A DNA stretch of 5,557 bases from Rhodobacter sp. (GCA_027482795.1 JAIXVS010000019.1:1-5557), one strand, 5' to 3'; numbered from the stretch's first letter, positions 1 to 5,557 are shown. Made by a program: numbers and translations. Notes: generated by a model not told the origin, from the letters alone.

Positions 1-1613
1 TCACCAATCAGCGCGCCCTAGAAGTGCTGCGCGACATCGGCCCCGAGGTAGAGGCCGAAGCCTATATGCACGGCGTACATCAGGATTTGATGGGCGAGAA
101 TGTCTTCTGCGAAAGTCTCGCGGGCGAGGAAATTGGCCGCATGAAAAGCTGGGGCACTCATCCCCTAAGCCGCGCCGAACACGAAATGACATCGCCTTGC
201 CACATGATCGATCTGCCGCAAACCCTGATGGAGCCAATCCTGTTTGCTGCGGCGGGGCGGCGGGGTGCGAACATGCGCATGTCGTGTGAATACCTATCCC
301 ATGTGCAAGACGATGCGGGCGTGACAACCACCTGCCGCGATCGTTTGTCCGGGGTAGAGTTCACTGTTCGCTCAAAGTATCTGGTTGGGGCAGATGGGGG
401 CAATTCGCTGGTTGCCGAACACGCGGGCCTTCCGTTCGAGGGGAAAATGGGTGTTGGCGGGTCGATGAACATTCTGTTTCGCGCCGATCTGTCGCGCTTT
501 GTCGCCCATCGCCCTTCGGTTCTGTATTGGGTCATGCAGCCCGGCGCAGATGTGGGCGGCATTGGCATGGGCCTTGTGCGGATGGTGCGGCCTTGGAATG
601 AATGGCTGATCGTTTGGGGTTATGACATCAACCAGCCCGCCCCCGTGGTGGATGCTGCGCTGGCCACCCAAGTGGCGCGGCAGTTGGTGGGCGATCCTGA
701 TTTGGAAATTGAGCTGCTGTCGGCCAATACGTGGACGGTCAACAACATGTATGCCACCCATATGCAGGCGGGGCGGGTGTTTATCATGGGCGATGCCGCG
801 CACCGCCATCCGCCGTCGAATGGTTTGGGATCGAACACCTCGATCCAAGATGGATTCAATCTGGCGTGGAAGCTGGCGGCTGTACTGAAAGGGCAGGCAG
901 GGGCTGCGCTGCTGGACAGCTACAGCGTCGAACGCGCCCCGATTGCCAAGCAAATCGTCACCCGCGCCAACCAGTCTATCGGCGAGTTTGGCCCGATATT
1001 CGAGGCGCTGGGCATGGATGGCGGCGTCGATCACGCCAAGATTCAGGCCAATATGGGCAAACGCGCCGATGCTGGCCCCACAGCCGAAGCGCAGCGCGAT
1101 GCCTTGCGCCGCGCCATTGCGCTGAAGTCCTATGAGTTTGACGCGCATGGGGTGGAAATGAACCAACGCTACCGCTCGGGCGCGGTGGTGACGGATGGGC
1201 AACCCGAACCCGCCTTCACCCGCGACAGCGAATTGCACGCGCAGCTGACCACTTGGCCCGGATCGCGCCTGCCCCATGCATGGGTGTTCGATGCCAAAGG
1301 GGCCAAGGTTTCAACGTTGGATCTGTGCGGCAAGGGGCGTTTTACCCTGCTGACGGGCATCGGCGGCGAAGCGTGGGAGGACGCGGCGCGTGCCGTGTCC
1401 GCCAAGTTCGGCCTTGATCTGCGGGTGCATATCATCGGCCCCCGCCGCGCCTATGAGGATCACACGGGCGATTGGGCGCGGCTGCGGGAGGTCGGCGATA
1501 CGGGTGCAATTTTGGTGCGGCCCGACCATCACGTTTGCTGGCGTGCCGCGCAAATGGCGGGTGACGCAACGGCGGAACTGCTGCGCGTTATGGGTGCGGT
1601 TCTGGCGCGTTAG
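1..1613 (+). CDS. FAD-dependent aromatic hydroxylase, phenol/2,4-dichlorophenol monooxygenase (TfdB-like), 5'-truncated by window
   Basis: Single-component flavoprotein monooxygenase that would use NAD(P)H and O2 to hydroxylate a phenolic ring in the cytoplasm. The frame is open from the first bases: nt 3 onward reads TNQRALEVLRDIG, the segment that follows the N-terminal FAD Rossmann motif in this family, so the start codon and GxGxxG lie upstream of the window. About 536 residues are visible; roughly 45 are probably missing, giving the usual size of about 580. The second FAD motif GADGG is at nt 387-401. The third, GRVFIMGDAAHRHPPS, starts at nt 771 and is followed by NGLGSNTSIQD and a YSVERAPIAKQIVTRAN stretch typical of TfdB/phenol hydroxylases. 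The C-terminal part (from about nt 1260) looks like the family's thioredoxin-like domain, ending in ILVRPDHHVCWRA. A GTG at nt 24 is an internal codon, not the start. The substrate cannot be read from the sequence; phenol, resorcinol, chlorophenols or a hydroxybenzoate are all possible. Its stop overlaps that of the convergent regulator. Confidence 0.9.
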   Translation, partial: TNQRALEVLRDIGPEVEAEAYMHGVHQDLMGENVFCESLAGEEIGRMKSWGTHPLSRAEHEMTSPCHMIDLPQTLMEPILFAAAGRRGANMRMSCEYLSHVQDDAGVTTTCRDRLSGVEFTVRSKYLVGADGGNSLVAEHAGLPFEGKMGVGGSMNILFRADLSRFVAHRPSVLYWVMQPGADVGGIGMGLVRMVRPWNEWLIVWGYDINQPAPVVDAALATQVARQLVGDPDLEIELLSANTWTVNNMYATHMQAGRVFIMGDAAHRHPPSNGLGSNTSIQDGFNLAWKLAAVLKGQAGAALLDSYSVERAPIAKQIVTRANQSIGEFGPIFEALGMDGGVDHAKIQANMGKRADAGPTAEAQRDALRRAIALKSYEFDAHGVEMNQRYRSGAVVTDGQPEPAFTRDSELHAQLTTWPGSRLPHAWVFDAKGAKVSTLDLCGKGRFTLLTGIGGEAWEDAARAVSAKFGLDLRVHIIGPRRAYEDHTGDWARLREVGDTGAILVRPDHHVCWRAAQMAGDATAELLRVMGAVLAR

Positions 1614-2368
1614 GCCAGCACCCGCCGCAAGCCGGCCTGCACCTTTTGCAGCGCGGGCAGGTAGGCCTGCACCATCTCGTCCATCGTCGGGTGCAGCGCC
1701 GCCATGCCCGTGTTCAGCGCGGCCACGACGCGGCCCTTAGCGTCCAAAACAGGAATGGCCAAGGCACGCAGGCCAATTTCCACCTCTTGATCAACAGCGG
1801 CATAGCCCGCTGCCCTCACCCGCGCGATTTCGGCCATAATGGCGGCAGGTTCAGTCAGCGATCGCGCGGTGCGCGGGGTTAGGTCGGCAGTTTCGACAAT
1901 TGCGCGTGCCTGCGCATCGGGCAAAGCGGCCAACAAGACCCGCCCCATCGACGTGGCATGGGCGGGCAGGCGTGAGCCGGGCATCAGGCCCACCGACATC
2001 ACCCGCCGCTGCGCCGCGCGGGCGATATAGACGATTTCTGTTTCATCTAGAATGGCCACAGAACAGGATTGCCCGATCTGCTCGGACAAATGATCAATCC
2101 ACGGCTGAATGATCTGCGGCAGGGGCAGCGCCGACAGCGCGCCCATCCCCAGCCGCAACGCGCGCGGGGTCAGGGTAAAGAACTTGCCATCATAGGCGGC
2201 ATAGCCCTCGGCGTGCAGGGTCAGCAAACAGCGCCGCGCGGTGGCCCTGTCCATCCCCGTGCGTTCGGCCACTTGGGCAATGGTCAGGCGCGGCGTATTG
2301 GCACCGAAACATTCCAGCGCGCGCAGCCCCTTGGCAAAAGATCCGCTGATATCGGTTTTGTTCGTCAT
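1610..2368 (-). CDS. pcaR: IclR-family transcriptional regulator, PcaR/PcaU/PobR subgroup
   Basis: DNA-binding regulator of 252 residues, the normal IclR-family length. An N-terminal winged helix-turn-helix spans about residues 11-66: SFAKGLRALECF, then LTIAQVAERTGMDRATARR as the HTH, then LLTLHAEGYAAYDGKFFTLTPR as the wing. The C-terminal effector domain runs from about 80 to 250. The stretches SVAILDETEIVYIAR (about 103-117) and LPAHATSMGRVLLA (134-147) closely resemble the pca/pob branch of IclR, whose members sense 3-oxoadipate, protocatechuate or 4-hydroxybenzoate. The gene is divergent from the tautomerase-pcaIJF operon, the usual layout for a regulator of its neighbour, so control of that operon is likely, probably with 3-oxoadipate or a related acid as inducer (inference). 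The ATG start is chosen because it gives the full family N-terminus. No convincing Shine-Dalgarno sequence precedes it. The TAA stop overlaps the hydroxylase TAG tail to tail. The symbol is tentative within the subgroup. Confidence 0.9.
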   Translation of the reverse strand: MTNKTDISGSFAKGLRALECFGANTPRLTIAQVAERTGMDRATARRCLLTLHAEGYAAYDGKFFTLTPRALRLGMGALSALPLPQIIQPWIDHLSEQIGQSCSVAILDETEIVYIARAAQRRVMSVGLMPGSRLPAHATSMGRVLLAALPDAQARAIVETADLTPRTARSLTEPAAIMAEIARVRAAGYAAVDQEVEIGLRALAIPVLDAKGRVVAALNTGMAALHPTMDEMVQAYLPALQKVQAGLRRVLA

Positions 2369-2413
2369 GCGAACAGTTTAGCTAGAAAATAGAACAAAGA
2401 TCAATATGCGAAC
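2367..2413. repeat. Three GAAC-containing direct repeats, candidate IclR operator
   Basis: Two identical ATGCGAAC octamers (2367-2374 and 2406-2413) flank an imperfect third copy, AATAGAAC (2388-2395). Start-to-start spacings are 21 and 18 bp, close to two helical turns each. The first copy overlaps the regulator's start codon, which would suit autorepression. PcaU and PobR are known to bind sets of repeats in their divergent regions, which makes the arrangement plausible, but short repeats in an AT-rich stretch can arise by chance. Confidence 0.4.
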
Positions 2414-2467
2414 TAATTCTCTTGCACGCCGCCACGGCGCGCGCATAACAGCGGCAGGAGGTGCGCG
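2369..2467. promoter_or_regulatory. Divergent promoter/operator region between regulator and pca operon
   Basis: This 99-bp gap is the only sizeable intergenic space before the right edge and must carry the promoters for both the regulator and the operon. The regulator-proximal half is AT-rich against a GC-rich background. Three related + strand octamers lie there: ATGCGAAC at 2367-2374, AATAGAAC at 2388-2395 and ATGCGAAC at 2406-2413. Read on the other strand these are GTTC(G) half-sites, the kind of sequence IclR-family pca regulators bind. On the - strand TTGATC (2405-2400), an 18-nt spacer and TAAACT (2381-2376) form a weak sigma70-like promoter for the regulator. I cannot assign a clear -35/-10 pair for the operon. 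Operator function is inference. Confidence 0.55.
2456..2462 (+). promoter_or_regulatory. Strong ribosome binding site for the tautomerase-like gene
   Basis: AGGAGGT lies 5 nt before the ATG at 2468. It is a near-perfect anti-16S match and the strongest in the window. It supports this short reading frame being a real gene and the first of the operon. Confidence 0.8.
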
Positions 2468-2800
2468 ATGCCCAATGTCAAAATCTTCGTCGATCAGGCC
2501 CTGCTGGACAGCCGCCGTGAGGTGATTGCCGCCGCCCTTCCCCGCCTGCGCGATGCGCTGTGCGCGCAGCTGGGCGTCACGCCTGCTGCCTGCCAACTGG
2601 CCGTTCTGCCCGTAATGGGCCTGCCTGACCAGCCATTGGCCAATATGGAATATCAATATCTGGCCACACCCGAACGCACCCCCGATATGATCCGCGCCGC
2701 CAGCGCCCATTTCCGCGCGCTCCTGACCGACCCTTTGGGCTGCGTCCCCGCGGTGCGCGCGACCCCGCTTGACCCTGCCACCTATGTGGCCCTGAAGTAG
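2468..2800 (+). CDS. Tautomerase-superfamily protein, CHMI/MIF-like size
   Basis: A 110-residue cytoplasmic protein that begins MPNVKIFVD. After removal of the initiator Met it would expose Pro-1, the catalytic base of the tautomerase superfamily, whose members include 4-oxalocrotonate tautomerase, 5-carboxymethyl-2-hydroxymuconate isomerase, malonate semialdehyde decarboxylase and cis-CaaD. The length fits the double beta-alpha-beta monomers rather than the roughly 60-residue 4-OT type. The first half reads strand (VKIFVD), helix (about 15-36), strand (QLAVLPVMG). The second half repeats this with MEYQYLAT, a helix near 74-88 and a C-terminal VPAVRATPLD segment. It has a strong ribosome site and is followed by pcaI after 9 nt, so it is clearly the first gene of the operon. 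The substrate is unknown. Ketonisation of a ring-cleavage enol such as 3-hydroxymuconate to maleylacetate would fit the pathway, but that is speculation. Family assignment rests on Pro-1, size and predicted fold; no diagnostic second-site residue was confirmed. Confidence 0.65.
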   Translation: MPNVKIFVDQALLDSRREVIAAALPRLRDALCAQLGVTPAACQLAVLPVMGLPDQPLANMEYQYLATPERTPDMIRAASAHFRALLTDPLGCVPAVRATPLDPATYVALK

Positions 2801-2809
2801 GAAAAGACG

Positions 2810-3517
2810 ATGGACAAATCCATTCCCAGCCTTGCGCAGGCCGTGGCCGATATTCCCGATGGGGCCAGTGTGATGATTGGCGGTTTCGGCGGATCGGGCG
2901 CGCCGATAGAACTGATCCACGCGCTGATCGACGCAGGCCCGCGCAACCTGACCGTCATCAACAACAATGCAGGCAATGGCCATGTCGGCCTTGCTGCGCT
3001 GATCGCGGCGGGGCAAGTGGCCAAGCTGATCTGCTCGTTCCCCCGCTCGGCCGACCCGCGCGTGTTCAACGCCAAATATTTGGCGGGCGAGATTGATTTG
3101 GAACTGGTTCCCCAAGGCACCTTGGCCGAACGTATCCGCGCAGGTGGGGCGGGCACTCCCGCATTTTACACCCCCACCAGCTTTGGCACGGATCTGGCGC
3201 GTGGCAAGCCTGTGGCGGAATTCGAAGGCCGTTCCTATGTGCAAGAACGCTGGCTTAAGGCCGATTTCGCGCTGATCAAGGCCGAGGCGGGCGATGTGAT
3301 GGGCAACCTGACCTATCGCATGGCGGCGCGAAACTTTAACCCCATCATGGCAATGGCCGCGCGCACCACCATTGCCCAAGTCTCGCGCATCGCGCCCCTT
3401 GGCAGCCTTGATCCTGAAACTGTCGTCACCCCAGGCATTTTTGTGAACCGCGTTGTGCTGGCCGAAAACCCCGCCCAAGAAGAAGTGTTGAACCGTCAGG
3501 AGGCGGTCTATCCATGA
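2810..3517 (+). CDS. pcaI: 3-oxoadipate CoA-transferase subunit A
   Basis: Alpha subunit of the heteromeric succinyl-CoA:3-oxoadipate CoA-transferase, which moves CoA from succinyl-CoA to 3-oxoadipate in the beta-ketoadipate pathway. It has 235 residues, the usual size for PcaI. The class I CoA-transferase subunit A signature, DG-x2-(hydrophobic)3-GGF-x3-G-x-P, is at residues 17-32 (DGASVMIGGFGGSGAP). Other family-typical stretches are NNNAGNGHVGLAALIAAGQV, CSFPRSADPRVF, VPQGTLAERIRAGGAG and GNLTYRMAARNFNPIMAMAA. These match PcaI more closely than the acetoacetate or SCOT-type paralogues, although those share the fold. AGGA (2799-2802) overlaps the preceding TAG stop and sits 7 nt before the ATG. 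The stop overlaps the pcaJ start in ATGA, so the two subunits are probably translationally coupled. The gene is intact. Confidence 0.93.
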   Translation: MDKSIPSLAQAVADIPDGASVMIGGFGGSGAPIELIHALIDAGPRNLTVINNNAGNGHVGLAALIAAGQVAKLICSFPRSADPRVFNAKYLAGEIDLELVPQGTLAERIRAGGAGTPAFYTPTSFGTDLARGKPVAEFEGRSYVQERWLKADFALIKAEAGDVMGNLTYRMAARNFNPIMAMAARTTIAQVSRIAPLGSLDPETVVTPGIFVNRVVLAENPAQEEVLNRQEAVYP

Positions 3518-4215
3518 CAAATCCCGCCATGATCGACCTAGAGGCCGTCAAACTAACGAACGCGCAAATGGCATGGCGCGCGGCGCAAGATATTGAAGAC
3601 GGCGCTTATGTAAACCTTGGCATTGGCCTTCCCGAACTGGTGGCCAAATTTCAACCCGATGGGCGCGAGGCGATTTTCCACACCGAAAACGGCGTGCTTG
3701 GGTTCGGCCCCGCCCCCGCGAAAGGGGCCGAGGATTGGGATTTGATCAACGCAGGCAAAAAGGCGGTAACGCTGAAACCCGGGGCTGCGTTTTTCCACCA
3801 TGCAGACAGCTTTGCAATGGTGCGCGGCGGCCATTTGAACGTGGCAATTTTGGGCGCTTATGAAGTGGCCGAAAACGGCGATTTGGCCAATTGGTCGACG
3901 GGCGCAGGCGGCGTGCCTGCCGTGGGCGGCGCGATGGATTTGGTGCATGGCGCGCGCCGTGTGGCTGTGATCACCGACCATGTCACCAAATCGGGCGCGC
4001 CGAAACTGCTGACGCGCTGCACGCTTCCCCTTACGGGGGTGGGCTGCGTGACGCGGATTTACTCCTCGCTGGCCGTGATTGACATCGCGCAGGGCCGCTT
4101 TGTTTTGCGCGAAAAGGTCGCGGGGCTGAGCGTTGAGCAACTACAGTCGCTGACGGGGGCGAAACTGCATATCGAAGCCCCCGTCACAGACCTAACCGCA
4201 GCGCAGGTGGCATGA
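3514..4215 (+). CDS. pcaJ: 3-oxoadipate CoA-transferase subunit B
   Basis: Beta subunit partnering PcaI; it carries the catalytic glutamate that forms the enzyme-CoA thioester. It has 233 residues. The subunit B motif reads FHTENGVLG at about residues 55-63, making Glu58 the nucleophile. The usual motif has Ser before the Glu (HSENG), so Thr57 is a conservative substitution. Further PcaJ-like stretches are AYVNLGIGLPELVA near the N-terminus, DLINAGKKAVTL, AAFFHHADSFAMVRGGHLNV, DLANWSTGAGGVPAVGGAMDL and CTLPLTGVGCVTRIYSSLAV. AGGAGG (3498-3503) lies 10 nt before the ATG inside the end of pcaI, and the genes overlap by 4 nt, as expected for subunits made in equal amounts. Its own stop overlaps the thiolase start. 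Acetoacetate CoA-transferase is the main alternative, made unlikely by the neighbouring PcaF-type thiolase and the pca-type regulator. Confidence 0.93.
   Translation: MTNPAMIDLEAVKLTNAQMAWRAAQDIEDGAYVNLGIGLPELVAKFQPDGREAIFHTENGVLGFGPAPAKGAEDWDLINAGKKAVTLKPGAAFFHHADSFAMVRGGHLNVAILGAYEVAENGDLANWSTGAGGVPAVGGAMDLVHGARRVAVITDHVTKSGAPKLLTRCTLPLTGVGCVTRIYSSLAVIDIAQGRFVLREKVAGLSVEQLQSLTGAKLHIEAPVTDLTAAQVA
4205..4210 (+). promoter_or_regulatory. Ribosome binding site bearing on the thiolase start
   Basis: AGGTGG lies inside the end of pcaJ. It leaves only 1 nt before the ATG at 4212 but 4 nt before the ATG at 4215. The spacing favours the second ATG of the ATGATG pair, although both are in frame and differ by one Met. 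Confidence 0.5.
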
Positions 4216-5405
4216 TGCAAGACGTCTATATTTGTGACTATATCCGCACCCCCATTGGCCGTTTCGGCGGCGCGCTGGCATCTGTCCGCGCCGATGATCT
4301 GGGCGCGATCCCGCTGCGCGCGCTGATGGCCCGCAACAATTTCGACTTTACCGCGGTGGACGAGGTGATCTTCGGCTGCGCCAATCAGGCGGGCGAAGAT
4401 AATCGCAACGTCGCACGCATGTCGGCGCTGCTGGCGGGCCTGCCCGAAACAGTGGCGGCCAGCACGGTGAACCGTTTGTGCGGTTCGGGGATGGATGCGG
4501 TGATTTCGGCGGCGCGCGCCATTCGCGCGGGGGAAATTGATCTTGCCATCGCAGGCGGCGTTGAAAGCATGACGCGCGCGCCCTTTGTGATGCCGAAAGC
4601 CGACAGCGCCTTTTCCCGCAGTGCCGAGGTGCACGACACCACCATCGGCTGGCGGCTGATCAACCCGTTGATGAAGGCACAGTATGGCGTCGATTCCATG
4701 CCCGAAACCGCCGAGAATGTCGCCGAAGACTTTGGCGTGACCCGCGACGATCAAGATGCATTTGCCCTGTCGTCGCAAACTAAAGCGGCCGCCGCGCAGG
4801 CCAAGGGGCGACTGGCGTGCGAGATTACCCCCGTGACCATCGCGCAGAAAAAGGGCGATGTGGTGGTGGAACAAGACGAGCATCCCCGCGCCACAACCGC
4901 CGCCGATTTGCAGCGGTTGAAGGCATTTGTAAAGCCAGATGGCACGGTGACGGCCGGCAATGCCAGCGGCGTGAATGATGGGGCGGCGGCGCTGATCCTC
5001 GCCTCGGAACGCGCGATAAAGGCGCATGGGCTAACCCCTCGCGTGCGGGTTTTGGGCGGTGCTGCGGCAGGCGTTGCCCCCCGCATCATGGGCATCGGCC
5101 CCGCCCCCGCCGCGCAGAAACTGCTGAAACGATTGGGCCTAACAACCGATGATCTGACGATGATCGAACTGAATGAAGCCTTCGCCGCCCAAGCCCTCGC
5201 CTCCTCGCGCCTGCTTGGCCTTGCGGATGCCGACCCCCGCATCAACCCAAACGGCGGCGCGATTGCCCTTGGCCACCCCTTGGGCATGTCTGGCGCGCGG
5301 ATCACTGGCACGATGACGCTGCAACTGGCCTCTGGCCAAATCGGCCTTGCCGCCATGTGCATCGGAGTGGGACAGGGGATCGCGATTGCGGTGCAGGGGG
5401 TGTGA
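4212..5405 (+). CDS. pcaF: 3-oxoadipyl-CoA thiolase (beta-ketoadipyl-CoA thiolase)
   Basis: Thiolytic cleavage of 3-oxoadipyl-CoA with CoA to succinyl-CoA and acetyl-CoA, the last step of the beta-ketoadipate pathway. It has 397 residues, close to the roughly 400 of PcaF/PaaJ enzymes. The N-terminus reads VYICDYIRTPIGRFGG, the form typical of 3-oxoadipyl-CoA thiolases. The acyl-accepting Cys is Cys90 in NRLCGSGMDAV. NEAFAAQ, the GHP motif with His355 in NPNGGAIALGHPLGMSGAR, and the second active-site Cys383 in AMCIGVGQG are all present, so the enzyme should be active. Start codons at 4212 and 4215 are adjacent; the ribosome site spacing and family N-termini favour 4215 slightly. The pcaJ stop overlaps the start region, so coupling is likely. 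Acetyl-CoA acetyltransferase or phenylacetate-pathway PaaJ are the alternatives; the PcaIJ neighbours argue for PcaF. Confidence 0.93.
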   Translation: MMQDVYICDYIRTPIGRFGGALASVRADDLGAIPLRALMARNNFDFTAVDEVIFGCANQAGEDNRNVARMSALLAGLPETVAASTVNRLCGSGMDAVISAARAIRAGEIDLAIAGGVESMTRAPFVMPKADSAFSRSAEVHDTTIGWRLINPLMKAQYGVDSMPETAENVAEDFGVTRDDQDAFALSSQTKAAAAQAKGRLACEITPVTIAQKKGDVVVEQDEHPRATTAADLQRLKAFVKPDGTVTAGNASGVNDGAAALILASERAIKAHGLTPRVRVLGGAAAGVAPRIMGIGPAPAAQKLLKRLGLTTDDLTMIELNEAFAAQALASSRLLGLADADPRINPNGGAIALGHPLGMSGARITGTMTLQLASGQIGLAAMCIGVGQGIAIAVQGV

Positions 5406-5431
5406 ATGCGACTCATCAAACGTTGATGTAG

Positions 5432-5439
5432 CGTTGAGG
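5432..5439. repeat. Candidate target-site duplication next to the IS66 end
   Basis: IS66-family elements generate 8-bp duplications, so CGTTGAGG, directly outside the inferred element end, is the predicted copy. The partner copy would be beyond the window, so this is a prediction from the family and not an observed repeat. Confidence 0.35.
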
Positions 5440-5459
5440 GTAAGCGTCCGGTCTGACCG
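5440..5459. repeat. Terminal inverted repeat of the IS66-family element (one end)
   Basis: The first bases are GTAAGCGTCCGGTCTGACCG. GTAAGCG at the outer tip is characteristic of IS66-family ends. The inner limit of the repeat cannot be set without the partner end; the transposase stop codon follows immediately at 5460-5462. Confidence 0.6.
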
Positions 5460-5557
5460 CTATCCGTTCCAGTGCCATGGCAGCAATTCGTCGACCTTTG
5501 TAATCTTGTAGTCAGGGATTTGTGCGAGGGTGTCGGCGAGCCAAGCGTGTGGGTCGA
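5460..5557 (-). CDS. tnpC: IS66-family transposase (TnpC), C-terminal fragment cut by window edge
   Basis: Read on the - strand from nt 5555, 31 codons give DPHAWLADTLAQIPDYKITK followed by VDELLPWHWNG and a TAG stop (5462-5460). The pattern DPxAWLxDxLAxIxDxxIxxVDELLPWxW is the conserved C-terminal tail of the DDE transposase of IS66-family elements, just after the catalytic core. Only this tail is in the window, so catalytic residues and intactness cannot be judged. The match to a GTAAGCG-type end 20 nt downstream supports the family call. Confidence 0.8.
   Translation of the reverse strand, partial: DPHAWLADTLAQIPDYKITKVDELLPWHWNG

Larger units (their letters stand above)
5440..5557 (-). 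mobile_element. End of an IS66-family insertion sequence (continues beyond window)
   Basis: The stretch begins with GTAAGCGTCCGGTCTGACC, matching the GTAAGCG-type outer end of IS66-family terminal inverted repeats, and is followed inward by the C-terminus of an IS66-type transposase on the - strand, whose stop is 20 nt from the element end. The insertion lies 34 bp after the thiolase stop, so pcaF is intact. The rest of the element, including the other inverted repeat and any accessory tnpA/tnpB genes, is outside the window. Confidence 0.78.

Noticed and set aside
372..1277. Long - strand open frame (301 codons) opposite the hydroxylase
   Set aside because: Antisense shadow of a gene with strong family motifs; its own translation resembles nothing known to me.
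2427..2439. CGCCG-CCA-CGGCG hairpin in the leader of the operon as an attenuator or riboswitch
   Set aside because: A 5-bp stem in GC-rich DNA is expected by chance, and no conserved riboswitch elements surround it.
2468..2800. Muconolactone isomerase (CatC) as the identity of the small first gene
   Set aside because: CatC has a similar size and would fit the pathway, but the sequence lacks the CatC pattern I know and instead begins with the Pro-1 start of tautomerases.
2378..3520. Long - strand open frame (380 codons) opposite the tautomerase and pcaI
   Set aside because: Composition is rich in His, Arg and Gly with no recognisable domain, and it lies opposite two well-supported genes. It is a by-product of GC-rich codon bias.
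3553..4140. - strand open frame (195 codons) opposite pcaJ
   Set aside because: Same pattern of a GC-driven antisense frame; no independent support.
4059..5027. Long - strand open frame (322 codons) opposite pcaJ/pcaF
   Set aside because: Low-quality Arg/His/Gly-rich translation opposite the clearly identified thiolase; no motif or ribosome site.
5406..5426. Short frame MRLIKR starting right after the thiolase stop
   Set aside because: Six codons with no ribosome site; it stops before the IS end, so it is not a gene interrupted by the insertion.
5414..5428. Hairpin CATCAA-ACG-TTGATG after pcaF as an intrinsic terminator
   Set aside because: Only a 6-bp AT-rich stem with no following T-run; too weak to call a terminator.

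Overview
The window is a GC-rich, densely packed catabolic segment. Its sequence style and gene content point to an alphaproteobacterium, most likely of the Rhodobacteraceae/Roseobacter type; this is inferred from codon habit and the protein families, not from a marker gene. The theme is aerobic breakdown of aromatic compounds through the beta-ketoadipate (3-oxoadipate) route.

Left part (1-1613, + strand): a flavoprotein aromatic hydroxylase of the phenol/2,4-dichlorophenol monooxygenase (TfdB-like) group. Its N-terminus, with the first FAD-binding glycine motif, lies before the window. It meets a convergent IclR-type regulator of the PcaR/PcaU/PobR subgroup (1610-2368, - strand), and the two stop codons overlap.

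Middle and right (2468-5405, + strand): a compact operon transcribed divergently from the regulator. It encodes a small tautomerase-like protein, the two subunits of 3-oxoadipate CoA-transferase (PcaI, PcaJ) and 3-oxoadipyl-CoA thiolase (PcaF). The last three genes overlap by 4 nt at each junction. PcaIJ and PcaF turn 3-oxoadipate into succinyl-CoA plus acetyl-CoA, the final steps for catechol, protocatechuate and hydroxyquinol degradation. The 99-bp divergent intergenic region carries three GAAC-type repeats that could be operator half-sites for the IclR regulator.

Right edge (5440-5557): the end of an IS66-family insertion sequence, with a GTAAGCG-type terminal end and the C-terminus of the transposase on the - strand. 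It sits 34 bp after the thiolase stop codon and marks the right boundary of the pca segment.

Working model (inference): the hydroxylase makes a dihydroxy- or trihydroxy-aromatic, ring-cleavage enzymes encoded elsewhere produce 3-oxoadipate, and the PcaIJF operon under IclR control finishes the pathway. The tautomerase at the head of the operon is the least conventional part. No RNA gene, CRISPR array or clear intrinsic terminator was seen.
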